64,000 nucleotides of DNA from CADEED01 sp036274075 (GCA_036274075.1 DASUGK010000013.1:1-64000); one strand, 5' to 3'. Counted from the stretch's first letter, positions 25,628-36,129 are shown. Notes: generated from the letters alone by a model not told the origin. Numbers and translations are program-made.

Positions 25628-26872
25628 TCAGAAAAAGACCTCTCGTGCCTTGCCGAGCGCCGCCACCAGCGCGTCGATGTCCGGATCCCGCGAGTAACAG
25701 GCGAACGAAGCGCGCGCGGTCGCGGGCACGCCGAAGAATTCCATGACGGGCATGGCGCAGTGGTGGCCGGTGCGCACCGCGACTCCTTCCGCATCGAGGA
25801 TGGTGCCGAGATCGTGCGGATGGATGCCGTCGAGCGTGAACGAAATCACCGAGGCCTTGTGCGGCGCGGTGCCGATGATGGTGAGGCCGGGCACGCGCGC
25901 GAGCTTGTCCGTGGCGATCGACAGCAGGCGCTGCTCGTGCGCATGGATGTTGTCGATGCCCAGCGAGTCGATGTAGTCGACGGCCGCGGCCAGGCCGACG
26001 GCGCCGGAGATGTTGGGCGTTCCCGCCTCGAACTTGAATGGCAGTTCGTTGTACGTGGTCTTCTCGAAGGAAACCGTGAGGATCATGTCCCCGCCGCCCT
26101 GCCACGGCGGCATGGCCTCGAGCAGCGACTCGCGGCCGACCAGCACGCCGATGCCGGTGGGCCCGTACATCTTGTGCGCCGAGAATGCGTAGAAGTCGCA
26201 GCCCAGCGCCTGGAGATCCACGCGCTGGTGCGGTACGGCCTGAGCGCCGTCGACCAGTACCACGGCGCCGCGCGCGTGCGCGAGCTTGGTGATCTCGCGC
26301 ACCGGCAATACCGTGCCGAGTGCATTGGAGACCTGCGCGCAGGCCACGATGCGGGTCCGGTCACTCATCTGCGCGGCGACGGCGTCGAGCTCGACCACGC
26401 CGCGGCGATCCATGGGAGCCACGCGGATCACGGCGCCGGTCTGTTCGGCCACCAGCTGCCACGGGACGATGTTGGCATGATGCTCGAGCGCGGTGAGCAG
26501 GATCTCGTCGCCGGGCTCGAGCCGATTGCGCGCATACGATTGTGCCACCAGGTTGATGGCCTCGGTGGTGCCGCGCGTGAAAATCACCTCGCGCGTTGAG
26601 GCCGCGTTCACGAACGCGCGCACGCGTTCGCGCGCGTGCTCGAACATCGCGGTGGCTTCCTGGCTCAGCTGGTGCACGCCGCGATGCACGTTGGCGTGGT
26701 GCAGCTTCTCGTAGGCATCGACGGCCTCGATCACGGAGCGCGGGCGCTGCGACGATGCCGCGCTGTCGAGGAACACCAGCGGTTTGCCGTGCACCTGGCG
26801 CGCCAGGATGGGGAAGTCGCGCCAAACTCGCTCCACGTCGTAGGTACCGACCGTTTTCGGATTTGCGCTCAT
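25628..26872 (-). CDS. sufS: Cysteine desulfurase SufS
   Basis: Group II PLP cysteine desulfurase, 414 residues, which supplies sulfur for Fe-S clusters. The PLP lysine is in AFSAHKMYGPTGIG near residue 230 and the active-site cysteine in VRTGHHCAMP near 368. The N-terminus YLDSAA-like motif reads VFLDSAASSQRP. Its start overlaps the sufD stop by four bases (ATGA). Confidence 0.96.
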   Translation of the reverse strand: MSANPKTVGTYDVERVWRDFPILARQVHGKPLVFLDSAASSQRPRSVIEAVDAYEKLHHANVHRGVHQLSQEATAMFEHARERVRAFVNAASTREVIFTRGTTEAINLVAQSYARNRLEPGDEILLTALEHHANIVPWQLVAEQTGAVIRVAPMDRRGVVELDAVAAQMSDRTRIVACAQVSNALGTVLPVREITKLAHARGAVVLVDGAQAVPHQRVDLQALGCDFYAFSAHKMYGPTGIGVLVGRESLLEAMPPWQGGGDMILTVSFEKTTYNELPFKFEAGTPNISGAVGLAAAVDYIDSLGIDNIHAHEQRLLSIATDKLARVPGLTIIGTAPHKASVISFTLDGIHPHDLGTILDAEGVAVRTGHHCAMPVMEFFGVPATARASFACYSRDPDIDALVAALGKAREVFF

Positions 26873-28071
26873 GTGCGCGCCACCAGTCCGTCCAGGGCGG
26901 ACACTTCGTTGAGCTGCGCCGCGATCAGCTGCTCGATTTCCTGGCGCAGCGGCGCCAGCTCCACCTGCGAGACCGCGTCTTCGATGAATGCCCATTGCAG
27001 CAGGGCTTGCGCCTGCGGGCGATCGATGCCGCGGGACAGCAGGTAGAACAGCATCTGCTCGTCGAGCTTGCCCGTGGTGGCGCCGTGCCTGGCGCGCACC
27101 TTGTCGGTGTAGATCTCGAGTTGCGGCCGGGCGGCGGCTTCCGCGCCGCTGCCGTTCAGCAGCGTTTTCAAAGATTGGTCGGAGTCTGCGTCGTGCGCGC
27201 TCTCGCGCACGATCATCTTGCCGTTGAAGGCCAGCTTGCCGCGTTCGGTGGCGATGCCGCGGAACAATTCGCGCGTCGTGGTGGCGGGACCGACGTGATC
27301 GACCTGCGCGAAGATGTCATGCGTCTGGATGCCGTTGGCAATACTGGCGGCGACCAACTCGCAGCGGGCGGCGCGGCCGGCCAGCTTCACGAACAGCGTC
27401 GAGCGCGAGGTGAGGCCGCCCAACGTCACGGTGCGCAGGCGATAGGTGGCACGTTCGCCGACATGCGCGGTGAGGGTGTCGAACACGCTGGCGGCGTCGG
27501 CGCAGTTCTGCAGGCGGCAGTGGTCGATCGTGGCGTCGCTCGCCAGCGCCAGGTCGAAAGCGGCGTTGATGGCCGGATCCGCGGCTCCGGCAGCCAGGTG
27601 ACGTTCGACCAGGCGCAACCGCGCGCCGCGGCCGGCGTGGATCTGCACGCGGGGATACGAAGTGCCGGCAGAAGCCGCGGCGGCGGCCACGAAGTTCAGC
27701 TCGAGGCGCGCCTCGCCGCCATCGGGCACGGTGACGTGCAGTACCTTGCCTTCGCGTTGCAGGTTGATCCGGGCCAGCGAGAAATCCGCGCCGGCCTGCG
27801 CGAGATCGAAATCGAGCACGCGCGCCAGTTCCTGCCCGGCATCGCGGAAATCCAGCAGTGAGACCACCGGGCCGGGCGGCGCGGACAGGGCCGGAACGAC
27901 GTGGCCATCGATGAACACCCAGCGCTCATAACCCGGCAACACCGGCGGCAGCGCCAGGGCGGCAGGCGGCGCCGCCGCGCTCACGGCCTCCGGCCGTGCC
28001 TTGGCGAGCGGACGCAGGTTCGCGTAGCGCCAGTTCTCGTCGCGGTTGCTGGGCAGGGCGGGCGAGGTCAT
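26869..28071 (-). CDS. sufD: SufD, SufBCD scaffold subunit
   Basis: 400-residue beta-helix subunit of the SufBC2D scaffold. Typical C-terminal signature: RHGATTGKLDEQMLFYLLSR near residue 330, followed by the AQALLQWAFIEDAV segment. The N-terminus NRDENWRYANLRPL resembles the family opening. The ATG overlaps the sufC stop by one base. Confidence 0.94.
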   Translation of the reverse strand: MTSPALPSNRDENWRYANLRPLAKARPEAVSAAAPPAALALPPVLPGYERWVFIDGHVVPALSAPPGPVVSLLDFRDAGQELARVLDFDLAQAGADFSLARINLQREGKVLHVTVPDGGEARLELNFVAAAAASAGTSYPRVQIHAGRGARLRLVERHLAAGAADPAINAAFDLALASDATIDHCRLQNCADAASVFDTLTAHVGERATYRLRTVTLGGLTSRSTLFVKLAGRAARCELVAASIANGIQTHDIFAQVDHVGPATTTRELFRGIATERGKLAFNGKMIVRESAHDADSDQSLKTLLNGSGAEAAARPQLEIYTDKVRARHGATTGKLDEQMLFYLLSRGIDRPQAQALLQWAFIEDAVSQVELAPLRQEIEQLIAAQLNEVSALDGLVART

Positions 28072-28822
28072 CAGGCCACCTCGAGCACCCAGTCGTAGCC
28101 GCGCTTCTCGAGCTCCAGCGCCAGCGACTTGTCGCCGGACTTCGCGATGCGGCCGCGCGCCAGCACGTGCACCTGGTCGGGCACCACGTGGTCGAGCAGG
28201 CGCTGGTAGTGGGTGATCAGCAGCACGCCGCGGTCGGCGGAGCGCAGCGTATTGACGCCCCGGGCGACGACCTTGAGCGCGTCGATGTCGAGGCCGGAGT
28301 CGGTTTCGTCGAGCACCGCGAGCGTGGGCTCGATGACGAGCATCTGCAGGATTTCGTTGCGCTTCTTCTCGCCGCCGGAGAAGCCTTCGTTCACGCCGCG
28401 CGACAGGAAGCTTTCGTCCATCTGCATGAGCTTCATCTTGGCGCGCACCAGCTGCAGGAATTCGTAGGCATCGACCTCGGGCTGGCCGAGCGCCTTGCGG
28501 CGCGCGTTCACCGCGGCCTTCAGCAGGTAGACGTTGTTCACGCCGGGGATTTCCACCGGGTACTGGAAGCCGAGGAACAAACCGGCGCGCGCGCGTTCCT
28601 CGGGCGCGAGCGTGGTGAGATCGCAGCCTTGGAAGCTGACGCTGCCGCCGGTGATCTCGTAGCCGGGGCGGCCCGCCAGGATGTAAGACAGCGTGCTCTT
28701 GCCAGAGCCGTTCGGCCCCATGATGGCGTGGACTTCGCCCGCGTTGATTTCGAGCGACAGGCCATTGAGGACTTTCTTGCCACCGACGGTGGCGGACAGG
28801 TTTTCGATCTTCAACAACGATT

Positions 28823-28826
<4 letters not shown>
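28071..28826 (-). CDS. sufC: SufC, Fe-S assembly ATPase
   Basis: ABC-type ATPase without membrane domain; drives cluster assembly on SufBCD. Walker A GPNGSGKST near residue 39, Q-loop FLGFQYPVEIPGV, signature FSGGEKKRNEI near 148 and Walker B LAVLDETDSGLD are complete. 251 residues. Overlaps sufB by four bases (ATGA). Confidence 0.97.
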
Positions 28827-30279
<1,453 letters not shown>

Positions 30280-30283
<4 letters not shown>

Positions 30284-30750
30284 GGAGCCACCTTGGCGCG
30301 CGCCATGTACTTGAGCTCGCGTTCGAAGGGCGTGGCGGCAGTCTTGCTGTCGAGGCCGGCGAGCTGCGCGAGCGTGATGTCGCTGAGCGCGCGCCGGATC
30401 GCGAAGCTCATGCGCTGCCAGGTGCGTCCCACCGAGCAGGTGTGCTCGATGCCGCATTGCCCGCTGCCCGCGGAGCATTCGGTGAGGGCGATGGGTCCTT
30501 CCAGGGCGTCGAGAATGGCCGCCGCACTGATGTGTTCCGGATCGCGCGCCAGCTGGTATCCGCCGTGCGTCCCGCGGGTCGAATTCACCAGGCCGGCGCG
30601 GTGCATCTGTTTCAGCAATTTCGCGACGGTGGGCGCCGCGATGTGCGTGCGCTCCGACAAAGTCCCGGCATTGAGCAGGCGAGAACGGTCCGCGGCCAGG
30701 GTGGCCAGGATGACCGTGGCGTAGTCCGTCAGTTTTCCGATTCGAAGCAT
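30280..30750 (-). CDS. Rrf2-family regulator of the SUF operon (IscR/SufR-like)
   Basis: Winged-helix DNA-binding protein of 156 residues; first gene of the SUF operon and likely its own Fe-S-sensing repressor. The N-terminal helix-turn-helix includes HIAAPTVAKLLKQMHRAGLV. Three cysteines in the pattern C-x7-C-x5-C (ECSAGSGQCGIEHTCSVG) near residue 90 match the cluster ligands of this family. ATG 30750 (MLRIGKLTDYAT) is chosen over an ATG 30 bases upstream, which would lie in the operator. Confidence 0.92.
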
Positions 30751-30774
30751 GTTTGCAGCCTCGCCTTTAAGTGG

Positions 30775-30790
30775 GACCATTTTAGTACGG
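30775..30790. promoter_or_regulatory. Candidate Rrf2/IscR-type operator
   Basis: GACCATTTTAGTACGG matches the type-1 IscR half-site pattern GACTRWWWYAGTCRRS at 13 of 16 positions. On the minus strand it overlaps TAAAAT (30784-30779), the best -10 candidate for the SUF operon, with a poor -35 (TTTCTG) 17 bases further upstream. A bound regulator would block SUF transcription; the site also lies about 40 bases upstream of the mlaF -10. Confidence 0.55.
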
Positions 30791-30825
30791 ATTCAATTCG
30801 GCAGAAAGCCGCAGGGAGCGCCTTT

Positions 30826-30834
30826 TGCTATTCT
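30826..30834 (+). promoter_or_regulatory. Candidate extended -10 for mlaFEDCB
   Basis: TGCTATTCT is an extended -10 (TGn before TATTCT). No good -35 is seen. A start near 30841 would give a leader of about 25 bases before the proposed TTG of mlaF. Confidence 0.35.
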
Positions 30835-30865
30835 TCGCCGCCTTTCCGAGCCCAGGCGTGTCCGC

Positions 30866-31723
30866 TTGAACGAACCCGCAGCGTCAGCAAACAGCCCATC
30901 GCCGGCGCAAGCCGGCGATGCCGTTATTGAGGTCCGCGACGTACGTTATGCCGTCGGCGGTCGCGCCATTTTCGACGGCCTCCACATCACCGCGCGCCGC
31001 GGGCGGATCACGGCCTTCATGGGCCCGTCGGGAACGGGCAAGACGACGCTGCTCAGGCTCATCACCGGCCAGGTGTATGCCGAGCGCGGCAGCGTGCAGG
31101 TATTCGGGCGCGAAGTCGCGACACTCTCGAGCAAGGAACTGTTCGCCATGCGCCGGCGCATGGGCATGTTGTTCCAGAACGGCGCGTTGCTGACCGACCT
31201 CGACGTGTACGAGAACGTCGCGTTTCCGCTGCGCGCGCACACCGACCTGCCGGAGTCGCTGGTGCGCCAATTGGTGCTGACGAAGCTGCATGCCGTCGGG
31301 CTGCGCGGCGCGGCGCGGCTCATGCCGTCGGAGCTGTCGGGCGGCATGGCGCGGCGCGTGGCCCTGGCCCGGGCCATCGTCATGGATCCCGACATCCTGA
31401 TCTACGACGAGCCCTTCGTCGGGCTCGACCCGATTTCCATGGGCGTGATCTGCCGCCTGATCAAGCAGATGAACGAGGCGCTGGGCATCACCAGCATCGT
31501 GGTGTCGCACGACGTGCAGGAACTGGCGACCATCGCGCACGACAGCTTCCTGCTGTCGCAGGGCAGGGTGGTGGCCTCGGGTACGCCCGAGGAGTTGCAC
31601 CACAGCGAGATCCCCGAGGTGCGGCAGTTCATGGAAGGCCTGGCCGACGGCCCGGTGCCGTTCCACTTCCCGGCCTCCGACTACCGCGCCGAGTTGTTGG
31701 GCGACGCCGAGGTTTCGCGATGA
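30866..31723 (+). CDS. mlaF: MlaF, ATPase of the Mla phospholipid transporter
   Basis: ABC ATPase of the MlaFEDB inner-membrane complex that keeps outer-membrane lipid asymmetry. Walker A GPSGTGKTT near residue 54, signature LSGGMARR near 158 and Walker B ILIYDEPFVGLDP are intact. The start is uncertain: TTG 30866 gives 285 residues and leaves room for promoters, while the in-frame ATG at 30749 would start inside the divergent regulator start codon. A perfect hairpin with a GCAA loop lies just inside the coding region (30897-30920). Confidence 0.92.
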   Translation: MNEPAASANSPSPAQAGDAVIEVRDVRYAVGGRAIFDGLHITARRGRITAFMGPSGTGKTTLLRLITGQVYAERGSVQVFGREVATLSSKELFAMRRRMGMLFQNGALLTDLDVYENVAFPLRAHTDLPESLVRQLVLTKLHAVGLRGAARLMPSELSGGMARRVALARAIVMDPDILIYDEPFVGLDPISMGVICRLIKQMNEALGITSIVVSHDVQELATIAHDSFLLSQGRVVASGTPEELHHSEIPEVRQFMEGLADGPVPFHFPASDYRAELLGDAEVSR

Positions 31724-32490
31724 ACGCCGCCACCGACTCGCTGCCGGTCATGGCCGTGCGCCGCGTGGGCGCGGTATCGCTGTTCTTCGTGCAGATCCTG
31801 GCGCGCATCGGTCCTGCGTTGACGCGTCCGGGCCTCATCGTGCGGCAGATCTACAACGCCGGCGCCCGCTCGCTGGTCATCATCATGTTGTCCGGCATGT
31901 TCGTCGGCATGGTGCTCGGCCTGCTGGGTTTCGATGTCTTCCAGCGCTTCGGCTCGGAGGACTACGTCGGCGTGCTCGCCGCGCTCGGCAATCTCAAGGT
32001 GCTGGGCCCGGTGTTGACGGCGCTGTTGTTCGCGGGCCGCGCCGGCACGTCGCTGACCTCGGAAATCGGGCTCATGAAGTCCACCGAGCAGCTCACGGCC
32101 ATGCAGATGATGGCGGTGGACCCGGTGCGCTACGTGGTGGTGCCGCGCTTCCTCGGCGGTTTCATCGCCATGCCGTTGCTGGCCGCCACGTTCACGGTGA
32201 TCGCGCTGTACGGCGCGCAGCTCATCGGCGTGCAGCAGATGGGCGTGGACGCGGGCGCCTACTGGTCGCAGACGCAGAATGCCGTGGACCTGCACGACGT
32301 CTGGGAAGGCGTGGTCAAGAGCCTGGTGTTCGGCGTCGCCGTCAATCTCGTGGCCGTGTACGAGGGTTACCACGCCGAGCCGACCCCGGAGGGTGTAGGA
32401 CTGGCCACCACGCGCACCGTGGTGATCTCGTCCGTGCTCGTGCTGCTGTTGAACTACCTGCTGACGGCCGCGTTCCTAACTACGAAGTGA
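31720..32490 (+). CDS. mlaE: MlaE, permease of the Mla phospholipid transporter
   Basis: 256-residue inner-membrane permease with about five to six hydrophobic segments. Family blocks include SLVIIMLSGMFVGMVLGL near residue 48 and the ELGPVLTALLFAGR-like block KVLGPVLTALLFAGRAGT near 95, followed by ALTAMQMMAVDP-type sequence. Starts by ATGA overlap with mlaF. Confidence 0.95.
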   Translation: MNAATDSLPVMAVRRVGAVSLFFVQILARIGPALTRPGLIVRQIYNAGARSLVIIMLSGMFVGMVLGLLGFDVFQRFGSEDYVGVLAALGNLKVLGPVLTALLFAGRAGTSLTSEIGLMKSTEQLTAMQMMAVDPVRYVVVPRFLGGFIAMPLLAATFTVIALYGAQLIGVQQMGVDAGAYWSQTQNAVDLHDVWEGVVKSLVFGVAVNLVAVYEGYHAEPTPEGVGLATTRTVVISSVLVLLLNYLLTAAFLTTK

Positions 32491-32500
32491 TCGGAAAGCC

Positions 32501-33025
32501 ATGAAAAACACACGCTCCCTGGAAATCGGAACCGGCCTGTTCGTGTTGCTGGGCTTCGCGGCGCTCGCGTTCCTGACCACGCAGCTGCCGGGCACGTCGC
32601 TCAAGCTCGGTGGCGGCCCGCCGACCTACGCGGTGACGGCCAAGTTCGACAACATCGGCGACCTCAAGGTGGGATCGCCGGTGACCATGGCGGGCGTGAC
32701 CATCGGCCGGGTCGAATCCATCCGCTTCGATCCGAAGGACTTCAAGGCGGCCGTCGTGCTGCGTATCGAAAAGCAATACTCGGAGATACCCGAGGACAGC
32801 GACGCCAGCATCCAGACGGCGGGCCTGCTCGGCGGCAAGTACATCGGCATCGGCCCCGGTGGGTCTGAAACCTTCCTCCAGGATGGCGGTCAAATCGAAT
32901 TCACGCAGTCGGCCATCGTGCTCGAGAGCCTGGTCAACAAATTCTTCGCCAACATGGCGAGCAAGGGTTCCGACGATCAGAAGAGCGATGCGCCGCCAGC
33001 GGAGGATGCACAGGAGCAGAAATGA
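32501..33025 (+). CDS. mlaD: MlaD, MCE-domain lipid-binding subunit
   Basis: 174 residues: an N-terminal membrane anchor (about 9-28) and a single MCE domain (about 40-120) with AKFDNIGDLKVGSPVTMAGV and GLLGGKYIGIGPG. Forms the periplasmic hexameric ring of the MlaFEDB complex. The C-terminal end is charged and low in complexity. Stop overlaps mlaC by four bases. Confidence 0.95.
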   Translation: MKNTRSLEIGTGLFVLLGFAALAFLTTQLPGTSLKLGGGPPTYAVTAKFDNIGDLKVGSPVTMAGVTIGRVESIRFDPKDFKAAVVLRIEKQYSEIPEDSDASIQTAGLLGGKYIGIGPGGSETFLQDGGQIEFTQSAIVLESLVNKFFANMASKGSDDQKSDAPPAEDAQEQK

Positions 33026-33702
33026 TGCAGTCAGTGAAGACACTCGTTCAGGTCGGGTTCATCGCCGGTTTGTTAGCCGCGGGCAGCGCGTTCGGCGCCG
33101 ATCCGCAGGCGGCCGGCAAGCCCGCGTCGACGGCCGTCGACACCAGCGGCCCCTCGCAGCTCATCGAGAGCTCGGCGAACGTCATTCTCTCGGGCATCGA
33201 TTCGCGCCGCGACGAGTTCCGCAAGGACCCGACCGGGCTGTACGAGCTGGTCGAGAACACTTTGCTGCCGCATTTCGACACGCCTTATGCCGCGCAGCTG
33301 GTGCTCGGCCAGCACTGGCGCAATGCCACGCCCGAGCAGCGCAAGCGCTTCGTCGAGGCGTTCTACAAGTCGCTGCTCTACACCTACGGCGATGCCATGG
33401 TCGATTTCACCGCGGATCGCCTCAAGGTGTTTCCGACGAAGGTGGGGCCGCAGGATACGCGCGCGACCGTGCGCACCGAGGTCAAGCGTTCCAACGGCAC
33501 CAAGGTGGCCGTCAACTACACCATGCGCAAGGTCAACGGCGAGTGGAAGGCCTGGGACGTGGTCATCGACGGCATCAGCTACGTGAAGAGTTACCGCGAA
33601 GACTACGGCGCGGAAGTCGCGCAGAAGGGCCTGGACGCGGTCATCGCGCGCCTCGAGGCCAAGGCCGCGAGCGCCAGGGCCGCGAAAGTGAAGACAGGCT
33701 GA
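33022..33702 (+). CDS. mlaC: MlaC, periplasmic phospholipid shuttle
   Basis: 226 residues with a cleavable signal peptide (hydrophobic stretch about 11-22, likely cleavage after SAFGA) and the Tol-Ttg2/MlaC fold: LLPHFDTPYAAQLVLGQHW and YTMRKVNGEWKAWDVVIDG. Carries phospholipids between MlaA in the outer membrane and MlaFEDB. Confidence 0.95.
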   Translation: MMQSVKTLVQVGFIAGLLAAGSAFGADPQAAGKPASTAVDTSGPSQLIESSANVILSGIDSRRDEFRKDPTGLYELVENTLLPHFDTPYAAQLVLGQHWRNATPEQRKRFVEAFYKSLLYTYGDAMVDFTADRLKVFPTKVGPQDTRATVRTEVKRSNGTKVAVNYTMRKVNGEWKAWDVVIDGISYVKSYREDYGAEVAQKGLDAVIARLEAKAASARAAKVKTG

Positions 33703-33706
33703 GCGC

Positions 33707-34036
33707 ATGAAGAGGGAGGCGGCCAGGAACCTGCGCGTCGAGATCAGCGAGACTGCCCCGGGACGCCTCGCGGTGAAAGGCGAGCTCACGTTTGCCACCG
33801 CCCGTCACGCCCGTGAGCTCGGCGTGCTGATGCTCGAAGGCACCCGCGAGAATCCCATCGAAGTCGATTGTTCCGGCGTGACGCGCGGCGACAGCGCCGG
33901 TCTCGCCGTGTTGCTCGACTGGCTGGCATGGGGCAGGCGCCGTTCGCGCGCGGTGTCGCTGCAGAATCTGCCCGCGTCGCTGGTCGCGATCGCGCGGATC
34001 TCGGAAGTCGACGAACTGCTGACGGCTGCCGGCTAG
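33707..34036 (+). CDS. mlaB: MlaB, STAS-domain subunit
   Basis: 109-residue cytoplasmic STAS-domain protein that binds and stabilises MlaF. The family pattern is visible: an N-terminal strand region, GELTFATARHARELG near residue 25 and the helix-capping VDCSGVTRGDSAGLAVLLDW near 55. It is the last gene of mlaFEDCB and converges with the lldD-like gene with 10 bases between them. Confidence 0.9.
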   Translation: MKREAARNLRVEISETAPGRLAVKGELTFATARHARELGVLMLEGTRENPIEVDCSGVTRGDSAGLAVLLDWLAWGRRRSRAVSLQNLPASLVAIARISEVDELLTAAG

Positions 34037-34046
34037 CGCTGCAGCA

Positions 34047-35174
34047 TCACGACAGGACGTGGCGCCCCAGCTGGCGTGCGCTGGAGACTCCGGTCAATGC
34101 CATCGATATCTCGAACTCGCGACGCATGATGTCGAGCGCCAGGATCACGCCGCTTTCACCGCGTGCCGACAGGCCGTAGAGGTAACTCCTGCCGACGAGA
34201 CAGGCGTTGGCGCCCAGCGCCAGCGCCTTCAGCACGTCCTGGCCACAGCCGATGCCGCCGTCGAGCAGCACTTCGCATCGGCCCGCCACTGCCTCGACGA
34301 CTCGCGGCAACGCGGAGATGGTCGAGTGGCTGCCGTCGAGCTGCCGGCCGCCGTGGTTGGAAACGACAATAGCGTCCGCGCCGATGTCGGCGGCCTGGCG
34401 CGCATCGGCAGGTTCGGTGATGCCCTTGAAGATCAGCTTGCCCGGCCAGCGCTCGCGCACCCAGGCGAGATCCCGCGCGGTCAGCGGACCGAGCTGGCTG
34501 CCCATCCACTCGGACAACTCCGCCGTGCCCTTGCGCGGGAAGAACGTGGAGAGGTTGCCGAAGGTGCGGCGCCGGCTGCGTAACACGCCGAACACCCAGC
34601 CGGGCCGGCGCGCGAAATCGCGCGCGCTGGCGAACGTGAGGCGTGGCGGTACCGCGAGGCCGTTCTTGGGATCGCGGCGGCGCAGCGCCTGCAGGGGCAG
34701 GTCGAGTGTCACGACGAGTGCGGCGCAGCGCGCCTCGAGTGCGCGCGCGATGAGCATCTCGTTGAAGGCGCGGTCGCGCATCACGTAGAGCTGGAACCAC
34801 AGGGTGCCTTCGAACCCCGAGCGCACGTCCTCGATGGAACAGATGGACATGGTGCTGAGGCAGAAGGGCACGCCGGCGCGATGCGCGGCGCGCGCAGCCT
34901 GGATCTCGCCGTCGCGCCAGAACAGGCCGGTGAGGCCGGTGGGTGCGGGGCAGAGGGGCATCTTCCAGGGCTCGCCGAGCACGGTGACAGTCGTGTCGAG
35001 CTGCGACACGTCGACCAACACACGCTGTCTCAGCGAGATGGCACGAAAGTCGTCGCGGTTGCGCGCCCAGGTGAGCTCGTCGTACGAGCCGCGTTCGATG
35101 TAGTCGAACAGCGCGCGCGGCAGGCGCCGCTGCGCGAGAGCGCGCAGGTCGGCAATGCTGTTGACCACGATCAT
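34047..35174 (-). CDS. FMN-dependent alpha-hydroxy acid dehydrogenase (L-lactate dehydrogenase-like)
   Basis: 375 residues of the LldD/glycolate oxidase family, which oxidises L-2-hydroxy acids using FMN. The signature with catalytic histidine and arginine, SNHGGRQLDG, is near residue 270, and FMN-binding blocks CPAPTGLTGL, FQLYVMRD and LLDGGIGCGQDVLKAL are present. L-lactate is a plausible substrate because the adjacent FAH-type hydrolase family can release L-lactate. A REPIN-like repeat lies directly upstream of its ATG, so its expression may differ from the other module genes. Confidence 0.88.
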   Translation of the reverse strand: MIVVNSIADLRALAQRRLPRALFDYIERGSYDELTWARNRDDFRAISLRQRVLVDVSQLDTTVTVLGEPWKMPLCPAPTGLTGLFWRDGEIQAARAAHRAGVPFCLSTMSICSIEDVRSGFEGTLWFQLYVMRDRAFNEMLIARALEARCAALVVTLDLPLQALRRRDPKNGLAVPPRLTFASARDFARRPGWVFGVLRSRRRTFGNLSTFFPRKGTAELSEWMGSQLGPLTARDLAWVRERWPGKLIFKGITEPADARQAADIGADAIVVSNHGGRQLDGSHSTISALPRVVEAVAGRCEVLLDGGIGCGQDVLKALALGANACLVGRSYLYGLSARGESGVILALDIMRREFEISMALTGVSSARQLGRHVLS

Positions 35175-35176
35175 GG

Positions 35177-35273
35177 TGGTGTCAGAGAGGGATTGTCGGG
35201 ATTACGCCGCCGCGCGGGAGGCGATGAGCGCGGTGCGCCGCTGCGTAACCCCGACAATCCCTCTCTGACACCA
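35177..35273. repeat. REPIN-like inverted repeat (31-bp arms)
   Basis: Arms at 35177-35207 and 35243-35273 match at 30 of 31 positions (TGGTGTCAGAGAGGGATTGT and onward) around a 35-base spacer. The sequence is unrelated to the repeat at 23681 but the geometry is almost the same (31-35-31 versus 30-36-30). It lies between the FAH hydrolase stop and the start codon of the lldD-like gene, beginning 2 bases upstream of that ATG, so it would cover the ribosome-binding site. Confidence 0.88.
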
Positions 35274-35283
35274 CTTTTCGGGG

Positions 35284-36129
35284 TTAGGCGGAGGCGACGG
35301 GTTGGCGTTGGGTGCCGAGTTTTTCGATGCCGAGTTCCATGACGTCGCCGACGTCGAGGAAGATCGGGGTCGGCTTGATGCCCATGCCTACGCCGGGAGG
35401 TGTGCCGGTGGTGATGACGTCACCGGGATGCAAGCTCATGAACTGGCTGAGGTAGTGCACCAGGAACGCCGGCTTGAAGATCATGGTGCGCGTCGATCCG
35501 TTCTGCCGGCGCGTGCCGTTGACGTCCAGCCACATCGAGAGGTTCGCGGGATCGCCGACTTCGTCGGGCGTCACGAGCCAGGGCCCGATGGGCCCGAAGG
35601 TATCGCAACCCTTGCCCTTGTCCCACTGGCCGCCGCGTTCGAGCTGGAAGTGGCGCTCGGAAATGTCGTTGACCACGCAATAGCCGGCGACGTGCTTCGG
35701 CGCGTCGGCCTCGCTCACGTAGCGCGTCACGCTGCCGATGACCACGCCGAGCTCGACTTCCCAGTCCATCTTGAGCGAGCCGCGGGGCTTCAGCACGGTG
35801 TCGTTGGGGCCGACGATGCAGCTCGTGGCCTTCATGAACACGATGGGCTCGGCCGGGATCCTGGCGCCGGTCTCGGCGGCGTGGTCGGCGTAGTTGAGGC
35901 CGATGGCAATGAACTTGCCCACGCCCGCGACGCAGGCACCGAGGCGAGCACCGGCGGGCGCCCTGGGTAGTTTGGCGGCATCCAGCGCCGCCAGCTTCTT
36001 CAGCGAGTCCGGTGAGAGCGCGGCGCCGGCGACATCGGGGATGACACCCGAAAGATCCGAAATGCTGCCATCCGCATTGACGAGGCCGGGGCGCTCCGCG
36101 CCCGCGGCACCAAAACGTACGAGTTTCAA
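35284..36129 (-). CDS. Fumarylacetoacetate hydrolase (FAH) family protein
   Basis: 281-residue enzyme close to the 2,4-diketo-3-deoxy sugar acid hydrolases. The metal-binding glutamates are in DWEVELGVVIG near residue 123, the active-site region IGLNYADHAAE is near 76, and the family C-terminal HPGDVITTGTPPGVGMG is present. Some family members split 2,4-diketo-3-deoxy-L-fuconate or -L-rhamnonate into pyruvate and L-lactate; with an LldD-like gene downstream and a dehydratase upstream, this is the favoured reading, but the exact substrate cannot be fixed from sequence. Confidence 0.85.
   Translation of the reverse strand: MKLVRFGAAGAERPGLVNADGSISDLSGVIPDVAGAALSPDSLKKLAALDAAKLPRAPAGARLGACVAGVGKFIAIGLNYADHAAETGARIPAEPIVFMKATSCIVGPNDTVLKPRGSLKMDWEVELGVVIGSVTRYVSEADAPKHVAGYCVVNDISERHFQLERGGQWDKGKGCDTFGPIGPWLVTPDEVGDPANLSMWLDVNGTRRQNGSTRTMIFKPAFLVHYLSQFMSLHPGDVITTGTPPGVGMGIKPTPIFLDVGDVMELGIEKLGTQRQPVASA

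Noticed and set aside
30749..30865. Longer mlaF start at ATG 30749
   Set aside because: It would begin inside the start codon of the divergent regulator and pass through both candidate promoters; the added residues do not resemble MlaF.
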